Part shown: positions 55,052 through 63,885 of the stretch, one piece after another
Layout: the number at the start of each line of letters is the position of its first letter
How positions within the stretch are numbered: the stretch's first letter is position 1
From: Bacillota bacterium
GTDB taxonomy: Bacteria; Bacillota_A; Clostridia; Lachnospirales; Lachnospiraceae
Length of the DNA stretch: 64,000 nt
NCBI GenBank assembly: GCA_023443625.1
Contig: JAEZTQ010000098.1
Coordinates: 33,608 to 97,607, forward strand
Reading direction: 5' to 3'
Program-made: the position numbers and the translations under genes
The notes under the pieces: generated by a model
The model's database searches: none
The model's input: the letters and a program-made list of their open reading frames with translations, nothing else
Told to the model about the DNA's origin: nothing

Positions 55052-58000
55052 ATGCATAGCTTAGGAAGATGCATTGTAAGTTTTGTGGCAATTATCTTGG
55101 TGATATTATTTCCATTACCATATCTTGCTCAATCCCATAATGAAAATATAGACAATCTTATCGATGATTACACAAAAAAGTTAACAGATACCGTTCGTGA
55201 TCAAGGATACCTTGACCAAGGGATGTATGATAAGTATGTTGGTTTTTTGGATGCCTCAGGCGATTTATATGATATCGAGATAGAGGATATACACCTGGTG
55301 ACAGGAGAGGAAATAGGGGAAGTATCACATCAGGATAATTTTGAATTAGAAATAAATAATGAATTGTACAGAGATACTTGTTCAGATCCATTACACCTAG
55401 ATTGGGAAAAAGATAATCACAAGGCCATATCTCTTGATGCTGGTGGCTATGAGTTATCTAATGTATCAGAAAGTGTGGTTTCATTGAATACAACTAGTGA
55501 TGATGGAAGAAAGGCACTTTCCCTCTCTTCCCATATCCATTCAGAAGACTGTAATTCACATAGTCATATTCCTATGTATGATTCAACAGATGTATCACAG
55601 GTTCCGGTTTTTATACAATATGTTAAAAGACCATTAACCTCAACTGGATGGAAGGAAGATCGTATATATCAAGTTTGTTGTGCTATATGTGGGGATTTAA
55701 TTTATGAGTTTTTAGAAAAGAATTATAGTACTTATGGTAAATTTGAAGGGTCAATAACTTACTATACAAAAGAAAATGGAGTAAAAGTAGAACATAAAAC
55801 CGATTATAGTACAGCAGCTGCTTATGATTATAGTAATTATATTTTTAGTACAAAAAATTATTTATATCAATTGTTAAGTAATAATGGTGGTACTGAAGAG
55901 AGGAATGAAAGGTCATTTGATTTTTATTGGCCTAGTAGCTATTTACCCGGATGCGATACAATGGGTAATAAAATAGACATCTCTTTTACTGGGTGTGCAA
56001 GCGTTGGAAAACACTATAATCCTGATGCATGTTTTCCTGTTGGGCATATGGGAAAGGTTATAGTTTCTGCATATGAAACAAATAGTTCAGATGGATCAGG
56101 ATATTATCTCTCCTTGGGAACAAGTTTACAGTGTGCAGATTGTAAAAACTATTTATATCACCTAACTTTATATAATACGAGTGATACTTCTTTTTTATAT
56201 AGAACAGGTTTTCAAATACAACTTAATAATTATACTCCATCAGGAAGTGTAACATTTAAACATTATTATGTAGCTACAACAGAGTATGGAATATATCAAG
56301 GTAATCAAACCTATAATATGAATTCATATCGAAGTAAAATGAATGAAGTTTATAATTACTATAGAGACATACTTACAAGTCTACCAAGAGCTTATAATGA
56401 AACTGGATATAGCTCAATTTTTAGTTTCACTACACCAGTTATTGATAATCCTTTTTCCAATATACCAACAAGAGATCGAATAGGAGATTTATCCTCTATA
56501 GTATGGATACCATATCAGGGCTGTGGGTATTGTAGCCCCATAGGAACAGCATATTCCTGCCAAAATGAAAAGGAATATATATGTGACCAGGTAGTTACCA
56601 ATATTACACCTATAAGTCCTACGCAGACGATTAAAAAGGGAGAGAACATAATATCTACAGCTATAGCCACTTATCTAGATGGACATAAGGAGATTGTTGA
56701 GTGTACTGCATCAGGCTTTGACACTAATCAAATAGGAGATCACGAAGTTACCTTAACCTATTCCGGGCTAGTGGATAATGCAAAAACAAAAGGGGATAAA
56801 ACAACTACAATATCTGTCAGGGTTATTCCTAAGAAAATATTATCTGGAATTACTGTAAGTCCAATATTGCAGTCAATAGAAAAATACAGCAAGCCATCCT
56901 TTACAGTGACAGCCAATTATGATGATGGTACCTATGTAGAACTTACACCAGAGCAATATAGCACATCCGTACTTGATACTTCGATATTGGGCTTGCAGAA
57001 GATAACATTTTCCTATATCGAGAGTGGTATTACAGTTATGAGTAGTGCAGAAATAATGGTATCTGTTTTACATAGAACTTGTCCCCGATGTCATAATACC
57101 TATGACCTTAGTAGTGATGACATAGATCCGGGTTGCCCATTTTGCAAGGAACTGATACAGGGAATAAGGGTAATACCTGAGCGCGTGGAGGTTGAAGAGG
57201 GGAAACCCTTACCCCTTCAAGTAGAAGCTATTCATAATGATGGCTCAACCAGTACGGTCTATGGATGGACAAGCAATTATAATCCATACAAGATAGGGTT
57301 TCAGCTTGTTACAGTAGAATATGGAGGCTTTGCAACAGATATTATAGTATGGGTTGAAGAAGCGAAAGCTATTTGTCCTATTTGCCACACGGAGTATCCG
57401 GCATACGAGGGCGAATGCCCTGTATGTGCAAGAACAGTGGTAAGCATAAGTGCATCCCCAAGTATAGTTAAAGTAAAACAATATGAGATGATTGATTTAA
57501 CAGTGACTGCCTTCTATGCAAATGGAAGGAGCGAGGAAGTGACTAGCTGGACAATTAATCAGTCTACAGCAATTCCAGGTATTTATAGTGCATTCGTTAT
57601 GTATGAAGAGGTATCAACATCAATTACAGTAGAGGTCTTATCCTTATCTTCTATTACTTGTCCTTACTGTGGCTTGATTTATAATGCATCTGATACTCCA
57701 AAAGGCTGCCCTGTTTGCGCCTATGAGATAACAGGAATAGAGGCATATTTTGTGAGTGGCTCCAATATGGTTCAATTTGCATCCTTCCCGAATATTGCAG
57801 TTGTTCTATCCTTTAGAGATACTCATTTGGAGCTAAGGACACAAGGATTTTCTATAGAGGATTTTGATGCTTATAAACTTGGAATTCAGACTATGAAGGT
57901 GACCTATGAGGGTTTTGTGACATCTTTAGAGGTTGAAGTTGTAGATACTTTATCAAGTCTTATTTGCCCCAAGGGACATGTTTATTATTGTAATGAGGAT

Positions 58001-58270
58001 GGAAGTGACCCAGGCTGTCCTTATTGCAGTATGGTAGGTAATTTTGGAACGATTTATTATTTTGATATCACATACACCAATGAAATTATAGAAACCCTTT
58101 ATGCAGAGGGGATTTACTATTTTGATAAGTATAATTATTTAACTATCAAGGTATCAAAAAGAGATTTATCCCTTTCAACAAAGACACAAAAACTCTTTTT
58201 TAAAACGGCCATGCTAGGACGGAAAAAAAGTTATATTCATGGCGGGGAGATAGGTGGTGAACTTAAGTAG
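55052..58270 (+). CDS. Giant anchored protein with Ig-like and zinc-ribbon modules
   Basis: 1072 residues. An N-terminal anchor (about 8-28) is followed by a domain with DQGYLDQGMYDKYVGFLDASGDLYDIEIE, shared with the next gene, and a His/Cys stretch HIHSEDCNSHSH (about 161-172). A long Tyr/Ser-rich middle follows. From about 520, Ig-like domains (bacterial Ig group 3 style: TLTYSGL, VTVEYGG, VTYEGF strands) alternate with four small CPxC...GCPxC-type ribbons near 677-697, 775-795, 869-888 and 972-994. It should face outward. It may be the tip or body of a surface structure. Function unknown. Confidence 0.65.
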   Translation: MHSLGRCIVSFVAIILVILFPLPYLAQSHNENIDNLIDDYTKKLTDTVRDQGYLDQGMYDKYVGFLDASGDLYDIEIEDIHLVTGEEIGEVSHQDNFELEINNELYRDTCSDPLHLDWEKDNHKAISLDAGGYELSNVSESVVSLNTTSDDGRKALSLSSHIHSEDCNSHSHIPMYDSTDVSQVPVFIQYVKRPLTSTGWKEDRIYQVCCAICGDLIYEFLEKNYSTYGKFEGSITYYTKENGVKVEHKTDYSTAAAYDYSNYIFSTKNYLYQLLSNNGGTEERNERSFDFYWPSSYLPGCDTMGNKIDISFTGCASVGKHYNPDACFPVGHMGKVIVSAYETNSSDGSGYYLSLGTSLQCADCKNYLYHLTLYNTSDTSFLYRTGFQIQLNNYTPSGSVTFKHYYVATTEYGIYQGNQTYNMNSYRSKMNEVYNYYRDILTSLPRAYNETGYSSIFSFTTPVIDNPFSNIPTRDRIGDLSSIVWIPYQGCGYCSPIGTAYSCQNEKEYICDQVVTNITPISPTQTIKKGENIISTAIATYLDGHKEIVECTASGFDTNQIGDHEVTLTYSGLVDNAKTKGDKTTTISVRVIPKKILSGITVSPILQSIEKYSKPSFTVTANYDDGTYVELTPEQYSTSVLDTSILGLQKITFSYIESGITVMSSAEIMVSVLHRTCPRCHNTYDLSSDDIDPGCPFCKELIQGIRVIPERVEVEEGKPLPLQVEAIHNDGSTSTVYGWTSNYNPYKIGFQLVTVEYGGFATDIIVWVEEAKAICPICHTEYPAYEGECPVCARTVVSISASPSIVKVKQYEMIDLTVTAFYANGRSEEVTSWTINQSTAIPGIYSAFVMYEEVSTSITVEVLSLSSITCPYCGLIYNASDTPKGCPVCAYEITGIEAYFVSGSNMVQFASFPNIAVVLSFRDTHLELRTQGFSIEDFDAYKLGIQTMKVTYEGFVTSLEVEVVDTLSSLICPKGHVYYCNEDGSDPGCPYCSMVGNFGTIYYFDITYTNEIIETLYAEGIYYFDKYNYLTIKVSKRDLSLSTKTQKLFFKTAMLGRKKSYIHGGEIGGELK

Positions 58271-58272
58271 GA

Positions 58273-60486
58273 ATGGATAAAATATGGAGTCATTTATTTG
58301 ATATAGTTATGGCTATTTTGATAGTTTTTGCAGGTGTCTTTATCTACTTTGGATTACGTAATGAAACAGTAGTGAAGACCTTAGGAACTCAGTCAACAAA
58401 AGAGTTTATGACAGATATAAAGGAACATGGTTATTTTACATTAGAGGAATATGAAAATTATATGGAACAATTATCTATGACCAATTCTATCTATAATGTA
58501 GAGTTTGAACATTCCTATAAGATAATTGAGCCAGAGTATCGCCTAAGGACTATACAAGAGATTATTGATGCACAGAATGCATCATATGGTGGAGATAATC
58601 ACTATACCTATCATGAAGTGAATACCCATAAGCCAGAGGTTTATGACCCAGTTAATGAAGGGAACTTAAATACAGAAACCAATGAAAGTGTACTTGCAAA
58701 AGCATTAAATACACCGCCAGACCCTAATCATATACATACAGAAGAGTGTTATGAAGGACATAGACATTCAAACCCCGCAAATAATATGTTCATTCATAAT
58801 CATAAGCATAGTAATTGTCAAGAGTATATAAAAGCCCAGTACGTTTTTGGAACATGTACTAGTTGTAACACAGAATATAATACATCTGCGGCCTATTGGA
58901 GTTGGGTCAATGGATTAGTATTTGAAGGTAATTATAATACTTATAATTGTACTAATTGTGGGTATTCCGGCATTAAGAAATCTAGTTATTATTATGATTA
59001 CGGTTATAGCTGTTATTATAATAAGGATTTAGATGGTGACGGTTTTGATGATAAAGTAGGGTATACTATAGCTTACGATTATTTAAGTACAGTACCACAA
59101 AATGAATTTCGTGGAAATTATACATCCGGCTGTTATAAGTATCATAAAGAAAATGCATTTCCAACATATGGGTATTTAAATCTATATTATAACGATTCTG
59201 ATGTTTATCGTCTATTTTATAGTGCCACAGAAATAAGTAAGTATTGTACAATACCAAGAATTTTTTCATTTGGTGTAGGTGATGATAGTTTGTACCAAGA
59301 TTATCAGGTAACATATACTGCATTTATTGATACAGATGGTGTAGTAAAATTAAGATATTCTGGATGGACAAAGTCATATTATTACCCAGGTAATTTTCCA
59401 CAAGTAATTACATTTCAACAAGTTAGTGATTATGGGTTAACAAGTTGGAGAGTATGCCATTTCATAGAAAAATATACTGGATATACCATAGATGATGATA
59501 CCTATGATTATTCAGTTAATAATTTTTATGATATCTTAGATATTTGCCCTGAAACACAGTTCAATAAATGGGTATTAGCTTGTGGTCAAGATCAAAATGA
59601 GACAGATGAATGTAATCAAGTTGTTATGTCAATCTCAGCAACCCATCCAAATCAAACTGTAGCTGTTGGTGATCCACTCATAACTACAGTTATAGCAACC
59701 TATCAGGATGGTTCAACAAAGACGGTAGTAGCCTCAACAAATTTTTCAACTGCATCTATATGTCAAAACGAGGACGTTACTTTAACATACCAGTATACAG
59801 TATCAGGGAAAACATATTCAAAAACATGTAACATAACAGTATCCGTAGTGCTAAGATCAAAAATATGTACAAGAGGCCATACCTATAATCTTAATGCAAA
59901 TGGAAATGATCCAGGCTGTCCTTACTGCAGGGAATGGGTAGGGCGAATAGAGTTCATATATCCAATAGACTTTCCCTTTGTAATCACAATAGGCACAACC
60001 TTAAAGCAGAACGGAGTTAAGCTTTTAGTTACCTACCTGGATGGGCATAATGAGGAGATAACAGATGGATATATGGATAATCTGGATATGTCCTATCTTG
60101 GTTCAATGATAGTGACCATTGGATATAAAGGAAAAACAATACAATTTCCTGTGATAACAGAACCTGCAAAGATGCTCTGTGATATCTGTGGATACCTCTA
60201 TAATCTATATCCTGATGGAACAGATCCAGGATGCCCTAGATGCATCTCAAAGATACCTGTTTTTACTGGTAATATCCTAGAATACGAAGAAACAGAATAT
60301 ACGGATAGAATCCTTGAAGAACTCTTTCTAAATGAAAAATATGAATTCAATAAACAAGACCTATTTACAATCAGTATTCAGAATAAGACAAATTTGTCAG
60401 CACGTATGTTGTTGCAGAAGTTTATTCCAGGATTAAGTGATCGATGGCTTAACTTAAAGATAAGCGAGAGAATCAGTACCTATTAA
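58273..60486 (+). CDS. Large anchored protein with Ig-like and zinc-ribbon modules
   Basis: 737 residues, a paralogue of the preceding protein with the same order of parts: anchor (about 9-29), EHGYFTLEEYENYMEQL...YNVEFEHSYKI, a His/Cys stretch HIHTEECYEGHRHS...HNHKHSNC (about 152-182), a CTSC/CTNC ribbon (about 194-228), a Tyr-rich middle, one Ig-like domain (about 455-525) and two CxxGH/CDIC...GCPxC ribbons (about 531-551 and 635-656) around a second Ig-like domain. The 2-base gap to the previous gene shows coupling. Function unknown. Confidence 0.65.
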   Translation: MDKIWSHLFDIVMAILIVFAGVFIYFGLRNETVVKTLGTQSTKEFMTDIKEHGYFTLEEYENYMEQLSMTNSIYNVEFEHSYKIIEPEYRLRTIQEIIDAQNASYGGDNHYTYHEVNTHKPEVYDPVNEGNLNTETNESVLAKALNTPPDPNHIHTEECYEGHRHSNPANNMFIHNHKHSNCQEYIKAQYVFGTCTSCNTEYNTSAAYWSWVNGLVFEGNYNTYNCTNCGYSGIKKSSYYYDYGYSCYYNKDLDGDGFDDKVGYTIAYDYLSTVPQNEFRGNYTSGCYKYHKENAFPTYGYLNLYYNDSDVYRLFYSATEISKYCTIPRIFSFGVGDDSLYQDYQVTYTAFIDTDGVVKLRYSGWTKSYYYPGNFPQVITFQQVSDYGLTSWRVCHFIEKYTGYTIDDDTYDYSVNNFYDILDICPETQFNKWVLACGQDQNETDECNQVVMSISATHPNQTVAVGDPLITTVIATYQDGSTKTVVASTNFSTASICQNEDVTLTYQYTVSGKTYSKTCNITVSVVLRSKICTRGHTYNLNANGNDPGCPYCREWVGRIEFIYPIDFPFVITIGTTLKQNGVKLLVTYLDGHNEEITDGYMDNLDMSYLGSMIVTIGYKGKTIQFPVITEPAKMLCDICGYLYNLYPDGTDPGCPRCISKIPVFTGNILEYEETEYTDRILEELFLNEKYEFNKQDLFTISIQNKTNLSARMLLQKFIPGLSDRWLNLKISERISTY

Positions 60487-60507
60487 GGAGAAGGAAGGAT
60501 AAAAGGG

Positions 60508-61542
60508 ATGAAAATATACCATTTTGCCTTAATATTTTTGATTTTCTTTCTTGTATCGGTAATCAAAACAGATGTCGAGATTGGTAAATTAAAATCTATA
60601 GAAAATGAAAAGGCTAAATTAACTGCCAGTCTTGATAGAGCGACAACAGATGCGGTTAATTACCTGACGAAATTAGGTGTATATGGTACCAGTACCATAA
60701 ATAAGGATGAGGTGGTAAATAAATTTTTAACATCCTTTTATTCTTCCTTGGGCATTATCTCTGATAATAATGCAAAGACAGAAATGGAAATGTATCTTCC
60801 AGTTCTTTTGTTATGTGATGTGGATGGATACTATGTTTACTATTATGAAGAGTATAAAGGAGAAGATGGTCTAAGTTATACATCCAGGCAATGGAGTGAA
60901 AAGATGCCTTATTATCATAAGGATAAATATTTTATATACCGTTTCACCTTAGAAGATACAGTCTACCTCTATGATATCAACCATTTGCTGCCTGTATCCC
61001 AAGAGGTATTGGCTATAGACTATAAAGAAATTCAAACAGAAGGTAAATATCAAGAATTTCGTGAAAAATATAGTGATTGTATCTTATTAGATGTGGAAGA
61101 ATATGAATTGGTCAAAAAGGGTGCAATCATTAACCAGCTTGAGAAAGTCCTCGCTTATTATACAAGTAGGCATAATGAAATAGCTGCTAAAAATGGTATA
61201 ACCTATACCTTTACCTTTCCAACGGAAAAGGAAGCAACCTGGGCTGATTTTATGGAGGATGTGAATTTACTGGTTGTCTTTCAGGGATATCCTTATGGAG
61301 TAGGAAGGAATTATACCTATAATAAGATAGCATCCGCTGGTGCTAATATTATTAAGAAATCAAATTATATAGTGGAGCAAAGAAGCTGGTACTATCTAGC
61401 TCACAAGAAGGATTGTCTTAAGGTGGGGGCAAGTGCAATCATACTTGATGAGATTTTTGAAACTATAAAGGAATGCGCTGCCTATGGAGCCTATTGTTGT
61501 GATTGTATAGAACATGGAGCTAGGGTGCCGGTGATTAAGTGA
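60508..61542 (+). CDS. Membrane-anchored protein of the Tad-like locus
   Basis: This 344-residue protein has an N-terminal anchor (about 3-21) and a predicted coiled stretch (IGKLKSIENEKAKLTASLDRATTDAVNYL, about 26-54), then a mixed alpha/beta outer domain ending with a cysteine pair region (AYCCDCIEHG). The LDRATTDAV segment after a helix recalls TadE/TadG-type pseudopilins, but I cannot confirm a family. GGAGAAGGA precedes the ATG. It closes the pilus-like gene set. Confidence 0.5.
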   Translation: MKIYHFALIFLIFFLVSVIKTDVEIGKLKSIENEKAKLTASLDRATTDAVNYLTKLGVYGTSTINKDEVVNKFLTSFYSSLGIISDNNAKTEMEMYLPVLLLCDVDGYYVYYYEEYKGEDGLSYTSRQWSEKMPYYHKDKYFIYRFTLEDTVYLYDINHLLPVSQEVLAIDYKEIQTEGKYQEFREKYSDCILLDVEEYELVKKGAIINQLEKVLAYYTSRHNEIAAKNGITYTFTFPTEKEATWADFMEDVNLLVVFQGYPYGVGRNYTYNKIASAGANIIKKSNYIVEQRSWYYLAHKKDCLKVGASAIILDEIFETIKECAAYGAYCCDCIEHGARVPVIK

Positions 61543-61650
61543 GTGAAATTGGTATAAATAGAAAATATCAAACTGGATAATAGTATAAATAAATCTGTGA
61601 AAAGCAGAAACAATATAATTGGTGAAAAGGTAAAAATAAATTAGTGAAGA

Positions 61651-61723
61651 GTAGAAATGATTAATTTGTTGGACGAGTAGTAGAAATGATTAAATTGTTG
61701 GACAAGTAGAAATGATTAAATGG
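61651..61723. repeat. Short tandem repeat before the metalloprotease-like gene
   Basis: GTAGAAATGATTAA(A/T)TTGTTGGAC-type units start at 61651, 61680 and 61706 (29 and 26 bases apart); the third is partial. Confidence 0.75.
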
Positions 61724-61743
61724 GTTAAAATGAGGGGAGATGA

Positions 61744-62772
61744 ATGGTCAAAGTACTAATAAATCTAATTCCTGCAATCGCTTTAGGTTTCCTATTGCAA
61801 TTACTTTTACATGAAATGGGGCATCTATTAGGAGGACTTCTCACAGGATGGCGATTAATACATATACAGTATTTTTATTTGGTATTAATTACTGAAAATA
61901 AAAAGTTGAAATATAAGATTGTAAAACCATATGATTTTCAGTGCATTATGTATCCTAAGAAAGAGGATTGTGATGCTTTATTGTATACCCTTGGAGGGTG
62001 TCTTCTCAATCTCATAAGTAGTCTTATTAGTATATTTTTTATCATCTATAATATGGAAAATCCTGTGCTTTTACTATATATATGGACTTTTTTTGTGTCA
62101 GGAATAATTCTATGCATAGCTAATGGAAAACCAAGCATCAAAAATATATGTAACGATGGTGCTTGCTATTATCTATTAAAAGATGTTACAACCAGACAGA
62201 TACATAACAAACAATTTCTGGTAGCAGAAAGGCTTCATAAGGGAGTTACCTATCATGAGATAGGGTTAGATCTGATTATGGCGCCAACCTCTGCGAATAA
62301 TGACATTCTTATCTACCAGTTATTACTAGAATATTACTACTGGTTGGATATGGATAACCTTGGTAAATGTCAATGTATTATCAATAAGCTTAGCAACCAA
62401 GAGGATTTGCCAATCAGTAATTCTTTACAGGATTTAATTAGACTGGAAATACTATGTTTAAAAATACTAGATGGCCTGGAAGCTGGAGTAGTTAAACCAT
62501 TAGAGTTATCACCACAACAGAAATTAACAGAATTTAAGCAGTTGAAAATAAATACTGGGGATGCGCATATAGAACGAATTAGGACGATTTACCAAGTTTA
62601 TGAATGTTTACAACTGGGACTTCATTCTACTGCCTATGAGATACTAGTAGAGAGTAAGAGGAGAATGAAGAGTTTACCCTGTCTATATCCTGGGGAGGCT
62701 AATTTTTGTGTCAGGCAGCTAGATAAAGTGACAACAATGTTATTTAATGATATAATGTGTAAATTTATGTAA
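61744..62772 (+). CDS. HEMGH membrane metalloprotease-like protein (M50-like)
   Basis: The first helix carries LLLHEMGHLLGG with H23, E24 and H27, the zinc site of site-2-type (M50) proteases placed inside a membrane segment. Further hydrophobic segments lie near 80-102 and 108-126, and NDGA (about 138-141) may stand in for the usual third-ligand motif. The C-terminal 200 residues are soluble and helical, perhaps TPR-like. Its position at the end of the locus hints at processing of the anchored proteins, but this is inference. It follows a 200-base gap, so it may be a separate unit. Confidence 0.6.
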   Translation: MVKVLINLIPAIALGFLLQLLLHEMGHLLGGLLTGWRLIHIQYFYLVLITENKKLKYKIVKPYDFQCIMYPKKEDCDALLYTLGGCLLNLISSLISIFFIIYNMENPVLLLYIWTFFVSGIILCIANGKPSIKNICNDGACYYLLKDVTTRQIHNKQFLVAERLHKGVTYHEIGLDLIMAPTSANNDILIYQLLLEYYYWLDMDNLGKCQCIINKLSNQEDLPISNSLQDLIRLEILCLKILDGLEAGVVKPLELSPQQKLTEFKQLKINTGDAHIERIRTIYQVYECLQLGLHSTAYEILVESKRRMKSLPCLYPGEANFCVRQLDKVTTMLFNDIMCKFM

Positions 62773-62869
62773 TTATATTTGAAATAAATACCAATTTATA
62801 GTAATATGTACATTATAGCTAACAATAATTGTCTATGTGCTAGACTGGCTTTGGAGCGACATAAAGATG

Positions 62870-62899
62870 ATAGGGGCTTATGAATAGCCCTATTTTATT
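62870..62899 (+). terminator. Terminator at the end of the Tad-like locus
   Basis: ATAGGGGCT pairs with AGCCCTAT, followed by TTTATTTAT. It lies about 100 bases after the metalloprotease-like gene. Confidence 0.75.
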
Positions 62900-62962
62900 T
62901 ATAGAAATAACCACCTATAAAAGCAAAAAATCCTTGGGATGTTAAAAGGGAGGAATATGGGA

Positions 62963-63511
62963 ATGAAAGAGCTTGAGACAGAACGATTAATTCTTAGAAA
63001 CTGGGTTAAATCAGATGTGAAAAGTTTATATGAAATTGCAAATGATGAACATGTTGGACCAGCTTGTGGATGGGAACCCCATAAGGATATCGAGGAAAGT
63101 CAGCATATCTTAAGTAATATTTTAATGAATGATTATACATTTGCAATTATTTTAAAAGAACATAATAAGGTAATTGGCAATATAGGTTTCATAACAAGGC
63201 CAGGAAGTAAATATTGCGAGAATGAATTTCAACATGAAATAGGTTTTTGGCTTGGATATCCTTATTGGGGAAATGGATATATGCCAGAAGCCTGTAAATG
63301 TTTAATGACGTATGGATTTGAGCAATTGAAACTTGAAAAGATTATATGTACCCACGTAATCGAAAATGATAATTCAGAAAGTGTTCAGAAAAAATGTAAT
63401 TTCAAATATGCATATACAGATAGATTTTTTCATAAAGGCCGTAATAGAGAGGTTACAATGATCGTTAATCAGATTAGTAGTGAGGATTACTATTTGTTGG
63501 AGTATAAATAA
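62963..63511 (+). CDS. GNAT-family N-acetyltransferase
   Basis: This is a RimJ/RimL-like acetyltransferase. LETERLILRNWVKSDVKSLYEIANDEHVG opens the fold, and EIGFWLGYPYWGNGYMPEACKCLMTYGFEQL contains the acetyl-CoA loop (a variant of the Q/RxxGxG/A motif, WGNGYM). GGGAGG at 62948-62953 best suits the ATG at 62963; ATGs at 62939 and 62957 are in frame but badly spaced. Substrate unknown. It stands alone after a terminator. Confidence 0.85.
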   Translation: MKELETERLILRNWVKSDVKSLYEIANDEHVGPACGWEPHKDIEESQHILSNILMNDYTFAIILKEHNKVIGNIGFITRPGSKYCENEFQHEIGFWLGYPYWGNGYMPEACKCLMTYGFEQLKLEKIICTHVIENDNSESVQKKCNFKYAYTDRFFHKGRNREVTMIVNQISSEDYYLLEYK

Positions 63512-63548
63512 AACCCTTAATTACAAGAAGTGCAAAATAAAAAATATC

Positions 63549-63885
63549 ATGTATATTTATGGAACATCTGGTTCTGGAATGTCCACATTAAGGAAGAAAG
63601 ATATGCGATGAATTAGGATATCGATTTATGGATACAGATGATTATTTTTTAATTCCTACTGATTCAAGTTATACTGCAAAGAGAATTAAAAAGAAACTTG
63701 ATCTCATGAAAGAAGATATTGAAGTAACAGAAAATGTTGTGATTGCAGGATCACTTGTGGATTGGGGTGATGCACTTATTTACATTTTTTACGTTGATAT
63801 TAAGCTAATAACGGATAAAGATCTTAGAATTCATAAAAAATAGCGAGAGTATGAAAAGTTTAGAAATAGAATAATGGTAGTGTAA
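63549..63885 (+). pseudogene. Decayed P-loop kinase-like gene
   Basis: The first frame reads MYIYGTSGSGMSTLRKK and then runs into a stop at 63609. One base extra near 63600 shifts the sequence; the next frame continues CDELGYRFMDTDDYFLIPTDSSYTAKR...GSLVDWGDALIYIF, which is the core of a small AAA/adenylate-kinase-like protein I know from clostridia. A TAG at 63841 interrupts IHKK and REYEKF, after which the sequence ends early. The P-loop lysine is M in GSGMST. A frameshift, a nonsense codon, a lost catalytic residue and a missing C-terminus make this a dead gene. Confidence 0.8.

Noticed and set aside
44899..62772. Prophage or integrative element
   Set aside because: No integrase, terminase, capsid or relaxase gene and no attachment repeats are seen; the gene set fits a chromosomal surface-system locus better.
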